From Methylococcaceae bacterium UBA1147 (lineage in GTDB: Bacteria; Pseudomonadota; Gammaproteobacteria; Methylococcales; UBA1147): a stretch of 29,458 nucleotides of DNA. A model generated the notes under the pieces. The model was not told the origin of the DNA, did not search any database, and worked only from the letters and a program-made list of their open reading frames with translations. This document shows positions 1-7,166 of the stretch, piece by piece; the stretch's first letter is position 1, and each line of letters begins with the position of its first letter. The stretch lies in contig DBZZ01000079.1 in NCBI GenBank assembly GCA_002311315.1, positions 1-29,458 of the forward strand, read 5' to 3'. A program made the position numbers and the translations under genes.

Positions 1-261
1 GGGCATCCGACGATAGCGGTTGACACTCATATCTTCCGTGTTTCCAACCGGACTAGACTGGCTCGGGGAAAGACGGTACTGGAGGTAGAACGAAAGCTGG
101 AAAAATGGGCTCCGGCAATGCACAGGAAGAATGCCCATCACCTGCTGATTCTACACGGACGTTATACTTGTGTTGCGCGTAAGCCGCGCTGCGGCAGTTG
201 TACAATTGAAGATCTGTGTGAATACCAGGAAAAACCGGTCGTCGACCTGGTCGCAGAATGA
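1..261 (+). CDS. nth: Endonuclease III, C-terminal part (5' end outside window)
   Basis: DNA glycosylase/AP lyase of base-excision repair that removes oxidised pyrimidines. The window begins inside the gene, so only the last 86 residues are present. The reading frame opens with GHPTIAVDTH, the end of the helix-hairpin-helix/GPD region, which contains the catalytic aspartate of the VDTH motif. The Nth-specific 4Fe-4S loop follows with Cys spacing C-x6-C-x2-C-x5-C (CVARKPRCGSCTIEDLC) and then the short tail. The TGA stop at 259-261 is unambiguous. Residues typical of Nth, such as HHLLILHGRY, precede the cluster, which separates it from MutY. Only the missing N-terminus prevents full description. 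Confidence 0.96.
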   Translation, partial: GHPTIAVDTHIFRVSNRTRLARGKTVLEVERKLEKWAPAMHRKNAHHLLILHGRYTCVARKPRCGSCTIEDLCEYQEKPVVDLVAE

Positions 262-568
262 TGAAAAAGGGCTGGGCCTTGCGAATCGGCATCATGGAAT
301 TGCTGTCGGTGGGCGTGCTATACAAAGCCCTGACGATTTGATACCGTGATTGGTCTCTATGTTTTCTAGTCGGCTGAAACAAAGCTGAATGTTCGGGGGC
401 TATAGCTTGAGGTTGATACCCGAAGCAGGTTTTCAACGGGAAAACATGCTTCCTGGGCCCATGGATCTATACGCAGCCCTGTTTTTGGTGCTGGAGACAA
501 CGATTGTATCGGCAGGGAATCCCTAGTGGCGGTTGAAACAAATATCTATTCGATTTAGGAGATTGATT
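262..568. other. Intergenic region nth-hvfA, no convincing gene
   Basis: About 300 bp without a convincing gene. It holds a strong interrupted inverted repeat (422-452) and an 11-bp palindrome AGGGAATCCCT (514-524), about 45 bp before the hvfA start. A 27-codon frame overlaps the nth stop (ATGATGA at 259) and ends at 342, but it has no ribosome binding site. I see no good sigma-70 promoter at a workable distance from hvfA. Activation by an alternative sigma factor or a regulator is therefore possible, but that is inference. Confidence 0.6.
422..452. repeat. Interrupted inverted repeat upstream of hvfA
   Basis: Arms GAAGCA (422-427) and TGCTTC (447-452) flank inner arms GTTTTC (429-434) and GAAAAC (440-445), with one G/A mismatch between the two tiers and a 5-nt loop AACGG. 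That gives 12 possible base pairs. No T-run follows on either strand, so it does not look like a classical intrinsic terminator. It could end nth transcripts with help from Rho, or act as an operator or leader structure for hvfA. Confidence 0.6.
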
Positions 569-880
569 ATGGGTAAGAAATTTTCCAAAAAACCTCTTGG
601 TGTGGCTCTTGGCACTGTTGTCGCAGCAAGTTTTTCGATTGCCCCGATGGCCAATGCCGAACAGAATCCTTTTGAATTGACCGATCTTACGTCAGGATAT
701 ACGGAGTTAGCGGAAAAGGGTGAGACGCCGGAAAAACAATGCGGTATAGAGGGTTATTGTGGTGGCAGCAGATGCGGTGAAGGTAAGTGTGGAGGCCAGG
801 AACCCAGCTCCGATAAAAAGCCAAAAAAAACCACAGAAATGTCATGCGGCGGTGAAGGTAAGTGTGGCGGTAGCAAGTAA
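569..880 (+). CDS. hvfA: HvfA/BufA-type Cys-rich RiPP metallophore precursor
   Basis: 103-residue secreted precursor. The start is ATG 569 because TAGGAGA lies just upstream; an ATG 12 codons earlier lacks such a site. Residues 1-30 form a signal peptide: KK-rich n-region, hydrophobic LGVALGTVVAASFSIAPM, and an ANA cleavage motif. A polar spacer follows and then six cysteines in repeated short motifs: QCG, EGYCGG, RCG, EGKCGG, SCGG and EGKCGG. In Haemophilus HvfA, EGKCG cysteines are reported to become oxazolone/thioamide pairs that bind copper; the related bufferins also bind copper. Here two motifs are exact EGKCG and one is EGYCG. The gene is followed by its maturase genes hvfB and hvfC. 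Family assignment is firm; the modification and the metal are inferred from relatives. Confidence 0.88.
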   Translation: MGKKFSKKPLGVALGTVVAASFSIAPMANAEQNPFELTDLTSGYTELAEKGETPEKQCGIEGYCGGSRCGEGKCGGQEPSSDKKPKKTTEMSCGGEGKCGGSK

Positions 881-906
881 CGTAAAGCAGCAAAACGGTA
901 CATCGA

Positions 907-928
907 TCTTTTCCGGAAACGGAAGAGG
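907..928 (+). promoter_or_regulatory. GNRA-capped hairpin between hvfA and hvfB
   Basis: CTTTTCCG (908-915) pairs with CGGAAGAG (920-927) around a GAAA tetraloop. That gives eight pairs including one G-U, with an additional closing U-G possible at 907/928. A pyrimidine-rich stretch (CTCTCTTCTCT) follows. In an operon where the precursor is needed in excess of its enzyme, such a hairpin may act as partial terminator, RNase barrier or mRNA stabiliser. The fold is read directly; the role is inferred. Confidence 0.55.
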
Positions 929-973
929 CTCTCTTCTCTGGGCCCTCCCGGGACAGGATGCCTCGCGGGTTAA

Positions 974-1822
974 ATGAAACGACACTATACGGTTGAGGGT
1001 GCTGGCCTTGGGCTCAGGCGGGAACTTCTGGAGTCGCTGGTCGGGGGCGCTGGTACAGATATCGACTTCTACGAACTGGTTCCGGAAAACTGGATCAATT
1101 TCGGCGGACAGTTAGGAAAACAGCTGCGTTCTCTGACCGAGCGCTTTCCTTTTGTAAGCCACGGGCTGTCCCTTTCAATCGGTAGTCCAGCTCCGCTGGA
1201 CGAGGCATTTCTTCAGGACCTCAAGAAATTCCTCGATGCCCATCAGATTCGAAAATACACGGAACACCTGAGTTACTGCAGTGATGAGGGGCATCTGTAC
1301 GATTTGATGCCGATTCCGTTTACCCTTGAAGCGGCAGAGTATGTTGCCGGTAGGATCTGTCGTGTCCAGGAGATTCTTGAACGGCGAATCGCGATCGAAA
1401 ATGTTTCCTACTATGCCGCACCCGGAAAGGAGCTCGAAGAAATTGAATTCCTCAATGCCGTAGTCGAGCAGGCGGATTGCGAATTGCTGCTGGACATCAA
1501 CAATATCTACGTGAACAGTGTGAATCATGGCTACGATCCGAGTGCCTTTCTGGCGGCGATTCCGGCTGACCGGGTCGCCTATGCGCATATTGCGGGCCAT
1601 TATGTCGAGGCGGAAGATCTGATTGTTGATTCACACGGGGCCGAGGTGATTGACCCGGTCTGGGGCCTGCTCGAACAGGCCTATCAGCTATATGGTACTT
1701 TCCCAACTCTACTGGAACGGGATTTCAATATTCCTCCGTTGCCCGATTTGCTGGACGAAGTCCGGACCATTCGTTCGATACAGAGAAAAACCCGGGAGGG
1801 GCAGGATGTCAGCTACGGATAG
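974..1822 (+). CDS. hvfB: HvfB/BufB-type MNIO RiPP maturase (DUF692)
   Basis: 282-residue TIM-barrel enzyme of the DUF692 / multinuclear non-heme iron oxidase family. It would oxidatively modify cysteines of the preceding HvfA peptide. Conserved metal-site segments run in order: VSHGLSLSIG (about 55-65), the EHLSY segment, IAIENVSYY, LLDINNIYVNSVNHGYDP, AHIAGH, DSHGAEVIDPVW and LLERDFNIP. The start opens with GAGLGLRRELL, as expected for the family, although its ribosome binding site is weak. Its 3' end overlaps hvfC by 17 bp, indicating translational coupling. The function is inferred from the family; the substrate is inferred from adjacency to the Cys-rich precursor. Confidence 0.9.
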   Translation: MKRHYTVEGAGLGLRRELLESLVGGAGTDIDFYELVPENWINFGGQLGKQLRSLTERFPFVSHGLSLSIGSPAPLDEAFLQDLKKFLDAHQIRKYTEHLSYCSDEGHLYDLMPIPFTLEAAEYVAGRICRVQEILERRIAIENVSYYAAPGKELEEIEFLNAVVEQADCELLLDINNIYVNSVNHGYDPSAFLAAIPADRVAYAHIAGHYVEAEDLIVDSHGAEVIDPVWGLLEQAYQLYGTFPTLLERDFNIPPLPDLLDEVRTIRSIQRKTREGQDVSYG

Positions 1823-2579
1823 ACGCCGTTCGTTTACGGACCACCAGCGTTCATTTATGGCTTATATCCGGGATCCGGATCGGTCTCCTGCGCCTTCAGA
1901 CATCGAAAAATGTCGGATCGATCTCTATCGGGAGCTGATATTCAACAACATGGAGAGCTTTCTTTCGAAGAATTTCCCGGTGTTGCGGCGGTTGATAGAG
2001 GATGCCTGCTGGATGGCGCTGGTGCAGGAGTTCTTTTCCGAACATCGATGCAAGAGTCCGTATTTTTCAGAAATTCCGGAAGAGTTTCTCGGTTACCTGC
2101 AACAGGAACGGGGTGACCGGAACGGGGATTTTCCGTTCATGGTTGAGCTGGCTCACTATGAATGGGCCGAAATGGCATTGGCGATCGCTACCGATGTCCC
2201 AGTAAAGCCGAACGGATCCATCCTTGCCATTGACGACCTCAAGCAACGTTTCAGTGTGTCGCCTCTGGCCTGGCCGCTGGCTTACCGTTACCCGGTTCAT
2301 CAAGTGTCGGCCTCGTTCAAACCCGAAACCCCTCCGGCGGAGCCGACGTATCTGGTGGTTTATCGGAACCAGGATTACCGGGTCAAGTTCATGCAGATCA
2401 ATGCGATGACCTACCGTTTTCTGCAGCTTGTGGAAGAAAATCCAGAAAAGTCCGGAGAAGATTGTCTGCTGATTCTTTGCCAAGAGATCGGTCAGAAGAA
2501 TTTGGACCAGATTCTGCGCGGCGGGGTCGACATGCTGCAAGGGCTGTCCAGCCGAGGAATCGTATCCATCGTAGATTGA
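1806..2579 (+). CDS. hvfC: HvfC/BufC-type RiPP maturation partner (DUF2063)
   Basis: 257-residue protein with an N-terminal DUF2063 domain, recognised by RRSFTDHQRSFMAYIRDPD, IDLYRELIFNNMESFLSKNFPVLRRL and FFSEHRC. A C-terminal region follows with the family hallmark SPLAWPLAYRYPVH. Family members form a complex with the MNIO enzyme and are thought to recognise and deliver the precursor peptide; older annotations call them putative DNA-binding proteins. The start is ATG 1806, inside the end of hvfB, preceded by GGGAGGGGCAGG. The frame remains open upstream of it, but that stretch overlaps conserved hvfB sequence and is not expected to be translated. Confidence 0.88.
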   Translation: MSATDRRRSFTDHQRSFMAYIRDPDRSPAPSDIEKCRIDLYRELIFNNMESFLSKNFPVLRRLIEDACWMALVQEFFSEHRCKSPYFSEIPEEFLGYLQQERGDRNGDFPFMVELAHYEWAEMALAIATDVPVKPNGSILAIDDLKQRFSVSPLAWPLAYRYPVHQVSASFKPETPPAEPTYLVVYRNQDYRVKFMQINAMTYRFLQLVEENPEKSGEDCLLILCQEIGQKNLDQILRGGVDMLQGLSSRGIVSIVD

Positions 2580-2585
2580 GGCAAG

Positions 2586-2600
2586 GCCATGCGCCATGGC
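2586..2600 (+). terminator. Short hairpin directly after hvfC
   Basis: GCCATG and CATGGC form a perfect 6-bp stem with a CGC loop, 6 nt after the hvfC stop. No U-tract follows, so it is at best a weak or Rho-assisted terminator or a 3'-end stabiliser. Confidence 0.35.
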
Positions 2601-3558
2601 GAGCCCCTATCGTTTCCAGTCGTTTTCACCAATTTCGGTCAGGTTGTTGTTATTCGTGTCCCAGTGTTGTCCTCCTGTTTCTAGAAGTTTCAGGTACCTG
2701 TCACTCGTTTGGGGATTGCTGAAGGGTGAATCCGTCAGATGTGACGTCACTCAGGGAAAGGTTATAGACCGGTTTCGAGCTGTTTCTGGGGGAACGAGTG
2801 AAAGGCCGTGTTGACAGATTGCCGCTGGCATCCGAGCCCCGGCCGTTCTTCAGAGGTTTGTTGCAGGGTCTTTCGTCGCGATTAGTGTCCGCCATCACCG
2901 GGTTGTCAGTCGTGGGTCAGTTGCTGCTACGACAGGCGGCCCAGAGTTCGGACCTCCAAAGTCGGCAACGTCCCGGGTTTGGAGCATCTTGTTGCCGGCC
3001 CCGGGCGTGTATTGCGGAGGCAATCCGTCGCTCTCCAGTTCGGCTCCGAAATCCGAAGCCGAGGCCAATGGCTCAAGCAAGGGTTCACCCTTGTGCAGAG
3101 TCGCCGCAGCCGTTTGGAAGGCTAGATTATGGTCCCGGCTATTCCCGGCCATCATTTCCTCCATGATGGAGCCCTGCAACCTGGCCCGCTCAAAGGGCAT
3201 GCGTTGTGAGCCGCAAATTTTATGGGGATGTGAACGGCTTTCCCGAGTTATTTTCGGTGATGCCGTATCCGTCATTTTCGATGGCTCGTCTTGGGCGGCC
3301 GTGGCAATTGATTCTTCGATTCGAATGTCGGGTTCCTGCGAACGCAATGACCAAAGCGTGACCAGGGCCACGGACCGGTGCCGACAGAGAAGGTCAAAGG
3401 GTGAGTGTTTCAATCGAGACTACCGGGGAGGGCTCTGGTAAATGCCTTGGGGCCTCTGGCCGTTCTGTCGGAACTCAAGAGGGTTCGACCTGTCGGAGTT
3501 CTACGAACTTTGTCGATCGATGGTAGAATTCCGCCGATTTCCTATCGATCAAAGGACC
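2601..3558. other. Gene-poor stretch between hvfC and the MoxR operon
   Basis: Nearly 960 bp with no recognisable protein. A perfect palindrome GTGACGTCAC lies at 2741-2750, and a -10-like TATAGA at 2763-2768. A GTG-started plus-strand frame (2798-3166) has a good GGGGGA site, but its C-terminal half looks like random Arg/Pro-rich sequence. A minus-strand TTG-started frame (3413 to 2895, 172 aa) includes a stretch that looks more protein-like (MEEMMAGNSRDHNLAFQTAA), followed by a 4-bp overlapping 65-codon frame (2898 to 2701). None matches a family I know. Either a small unknown gene is present on one strand or this is a decayed gene. Confidence 0.5.
3515..3550 (+). promoter_or_regulatory. 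Inverted repeat enclosing an extended -10, upstream of the MoxR gene
   Basis: GATCGAT (3515-3521) and ATCGATC (3544-3550) flank TGGTAGAAT (3521-3529), which fits an extended -10 element (TGn-TAGAAT). The second arm directly abuts the AAAGGA ribosome binding site. No good -35 is visible. This is a candidate promoter/operator or leader hairpin for the six-gene operon. Confidence 0.3.
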
Positions 3559-4559
<1,001 letters not shown>

Positions 4560-4563
<4 letters not shown>

Positions 4564-5564
4564 AGGGGACCAATTTCTCCGCTTCGGGAAACCGGTCCGG
4601 GGCAGCGCTAGCCATGATGGGACTCGACACCAGTGCGGTCGAGACAACGCTGCGGGAACTGGTTGGCCTGAACCATGTCGCCGACCGCCGGTCACTGAGG
4701 AATTTCAAGGTTCGTTCGATCATGAGCGGCAGCTACCTGTCGCGGGTTCGCGGCCGCGGAATGGAATTCGACGAAGTCCGCTTGTACATGCCGGGCGACG
4801 ATGTTCGCTCCCTTGACTGGAGGGTTACCGCCAGAACCGGGAAAGTTCATACCAAGCTCTACAGGGAGGAAAGGGAACGCCCCATTTTTCTGTCGGTCGA
4901 CTACCGATCGACCATGTTCTTTGCGACCCGCGGAGTATTCAAATCAGTCATGGCGGCGAAGCTGGCAGCGCTGATTGCCTGGAGCGGCAACCACCACGCT
5001 GATCGGGTTGGTGGTCAGGTCTTCACGGACCATGAGACACTGGAATTCAAGCCGCGGCGGGGGAAACAGGGCCTCCTTCATTTGCTGAAACACCTGGCCG
5101 ACCTGTCTTCACGGTTGAGGCTGGAACAGGTGCCGGCAAGGGGCGGTGACGCTACCGGCGGCGTTGAAGAGACATTCGGTCGAGCGCTTGAACGACTGTC
5201 GCGCCACGGCCATCCTGGGAACCTGATTTTCATTCTGAGCGATTTCAGGGGACTGACAGCGGAAACAGAATGGCTGCTGGTCCGCCTGGCCCGGCATTGC
5301 GATGTGGTCCCGATCCTGATTTACGACCGGCTGGAATGCAGTTTGCCCAAGGGCGGCCTTTACAGGTTCAGCAATGGCGCAGAAAGAATGACCGTGGACT
5401 TATCCGATAGCGTTTACCATCGGCAATACCGTGAAAAGTTCGAGGAGAGACGAACCCGGCTGCAACGGCTGGGGACGAAGCAGCGAATCAAAATACTGGA
5501 ATGCTGTACCCAGGAGGAACCCCTGGACGTCCTGGCACGCCTGGCTGGCAGCAAGGCCCTTTGA
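4560..5564 (+). CDS. DUF58 domain protein
   Basis: 334-residue soluble DUF58 protein. The signature is clear: FKVRSIMSGSYLSRVRGRGMEFDEVR then YMPGDDVRSLDWRVTARTGKVHTKLYREERERPIFLSVD (about 50-120). The C-terminal half is a divergent VWA-like fold (FILSDFRGL). Family members nearly always sit beside MoxR ATPases; their biochemical role is unknown, with substrate or partner binding suspected. The GTG start overlaps the MoxR stop by 4 bp. An internal ATG at 4614 is an alternative start, since neither has a strong ribosome binding site. Confidence 0.88.
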
Positions 5565-5580
5565 TCGGCCCGGCCAACAA

Positions 5581-6072
5581 ATGGATTCTGCCAGTTTACC
5601 GTTGCGTGATTTTCATCTTCCTTCGCCGGTTGGGTGGTGGCCCCCTGGTCCGGGCTGGTGGATTGTTTTTCTGCTGGCGATTGCCGGCGCATCGATGGTG
5701 ATCTGGTGCCGAAAACGCTTCACCGGTCTGCGGATCAAGAAGCAGGCGATGAGAGAACTGGTCGAGTTGAGGAAAACCCCGGGCCTTTCTGATTCCGAAC
5801 GAATCGGTCTGTTGTCGGCACTAATTCGTCGGGTCTGTCTGAGCTACTATCCGCGCGCCGGGGTCGCGGCTCTGACCGGAAAGGAATGGCTGCGTTTTCT
5901 TGATCAGCCACTGGGGGATTCGTCTTTTTCCACGGGGCCTGGGCTTGCATTGCTTGACGTGCCTTACCGGCAAGATACTGACGTGAAACCAGGCCGCCTG
6001 TTTGCGCTTTTTGAACGCTGGATCGGGGCCTTGCCGAGACGAGTCGCAAGGAACGGCCCCAAGGGTTCCTAA
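5581..6072 (+). CDS. DUF4381 membrane protein
   Basis: 163-residue protein with one N-terminal transmembrane helix (WWIVFLLAIAGASMVIW, about 25-41) preceded by the typical LRDFHLPSPVGWWPPGPGWW motif. A basic cytoplasmic domain follows, containing LLSALIRRVCLSYYPR and ALTGKEWLRFLD. This is the DUF4381 pattern found third in gammaproteobacterial MoxR-VWA operons, where it probably anchors or bridges complex members. The start at ATG 5581 lies 16 bp after the DUF58 stop and directly precedes the conserved motif; the longer frame upstream is not conserved. Confidence 0.87.
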   Translation: MDSASLPLRDFHLPSPVGWWPPGPGWWIVFLLAIAGASMVIWCRKRFTGLRIKKQAMRELVELRKTPGLSDSERIGLLSALIRRVCLSYYPRAGVAALTGKEWLRFLDQPLGDSSFSTGPGLALLDVPYRQDTDVKPGRLFALFERWIGALPRRVARNGPKGS

Positions 6073-6117
6073 TTGATCGTTGGTCGACAAAGCATTGTTC
6101 AACTCGATTTTGCACTA

Positions 6118-7152
6118 ATGTTTGAATTTTCATCGCCTGCTGCGTTCCTGGTTCTGCCACTACCGTGGCTGTACCGATTCCTTCTGCGTCCAGCAATGAT
6201 CGAGCAGCGTGCGGCCTTGCGGGTGCCTTTTTTCAACGAATTGAAAAACCACGGTGTTGGTTCTAGAGGACATGATTTCAGGTCCTGGCGCCTTGGCTTC
6301 CTTCTACTAGTTTGGACCCTGCTGGTTACGGCCAGTGCTCGTCCCAGGTGGGTCGGCGAGCCAATTCAGCAGGGTGTGAGCGGTCGTGATCTGCTGATGG
6401 CTGTCGATCTTTCCGGCAGCATGGAGGAAAAGGACTTCCTCATTGACGAACTCCCGGTTGACCGCCTGACAGCCGCCAAGGCCGTCGCAGGCCAGTTTAT
6501 CGAGCGGCGCTTCGGCGATCGAATTGGCCTGATCCTGTTTGGCGACCAGGCATACTTGCAGGCTCCGCTCACCTTCGATCGAAAAACGGTCCTGACCTTT
6601 CTGAAGGAAGCGGCAATCGGTCTTGCCGGGGAACAAACGGCGATCGGCGATGCAATCGGGTTGGCGGTCAAGCGCCTTGCGGCCAATCCTGCGGACCAGC
6701 GGGTCCTGATTCTACTCACCGATGGAGCCAATACGGCAGGGCAGGTTCCTCCGATAAAGGCAGCGGAGCTGGCGCGAAAGCAAAGCCTCAAGATTTATAC
6801 CATCGGGATCGGGGCAGACGAGATGGTGATCCGCGATTTTTTCGGGGCAAGGCGCGTCAATCCATCTGCAGCGTTGGACGAAGACACCCTGAGAGAGGTT
6901 GCTGACCGGACTGGCGGGCGTTACTTCCGGGCCAGGGATATCGGTGAACTGGAAAACATCTATTTGTTGCTTGATCAGCTTGAGCCTGTCGAGAAGGATC
7001 AACAGTTCTACAGGTCCAGGCAAGCCCTTTTTCACTGGCCTCTGGGTTTGGCCCTGGGGCTGGTTATTCTTTTTGCGTTGATCCGGCTGAATGTGGGAAA
7101 TACGGTTCTTGCCCTGGTCAGTCGAGGCCCTTCGCAAACCGGACAAGGGTAA
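6118..7152 (+). CDS. VWA-domain membrane protein, BatA-like
   Basis: 344-residue inner-membrane VWA protein. An N-terminal hydrophobic hairpin (SPAAFLVLPLPWLYRFLLRP, then LGFLLLVWTLLVTASA) is followed by a VWA domain with an intact MIDAS (DLSGSM) and the second metal-site region LLTDGANTAG. A C-terminal transmembrane helix (LGLALGLVILFALI) closes the protein. The start at ATG 6118 gives MFEFSSPAAF, the usual BatA N-terminus; the TTG at 6073 would add an unconserved leader. Such proteins are thought to present a metal-dependent protein-binding surface working with the MoxR ATPase. The Bat name comes from Bacteroides aerotolerance operons; a stress role here is only inferred. Confidence 0.9.
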   Translation: MFEFSSPAAFLVLPLPWLYRFLLRPAMIEQRAALRVPFFNELKNHGVGSRGHDFRSWRLGFLLLVWTLLVTASARPRWVGEPIQQGVSGRDLLMAVDLSGSMEEKDFLIDELPVDRLTAAKAVAGQFIERRFGDRIGLILFGDQAYLQAPLTFDRKTVLTFLKEAAIGLAGEQTAIGDAIGLAVKRLAANPADQRVLILLTDGANTAGQVPPIKAAELARKQSLKIYTIGIGADEMVIRDFFGARRVNPSAALDEDTLREVADRTGGRYFRARDIGELENIYLLLDQLEPVEKDQQFYRSRQALFHWPLGLALGLVILFALIRLNVGNTVLALVSRGPSQTGQG

Positions 7153-7166
7153 CGAGTGTTGGGATT

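Noticed and set aside
259..342. 27-codon frame overlapping the nth stop (starts MMKKGWALRIG)
   Set aside because: No ribosome binding site and no recognisable family; too short to support.
53..436. 127-codon minus-strand frame
   Set aside because: It runs antisense through the clear nth coding sequence and the inverted repeat; composition is not protein-like.
2811..2816. Perfect TTGACA hexamer
   Set aside because: No -10-like hexamer at 16-18 bp, so it does not form a promoter.
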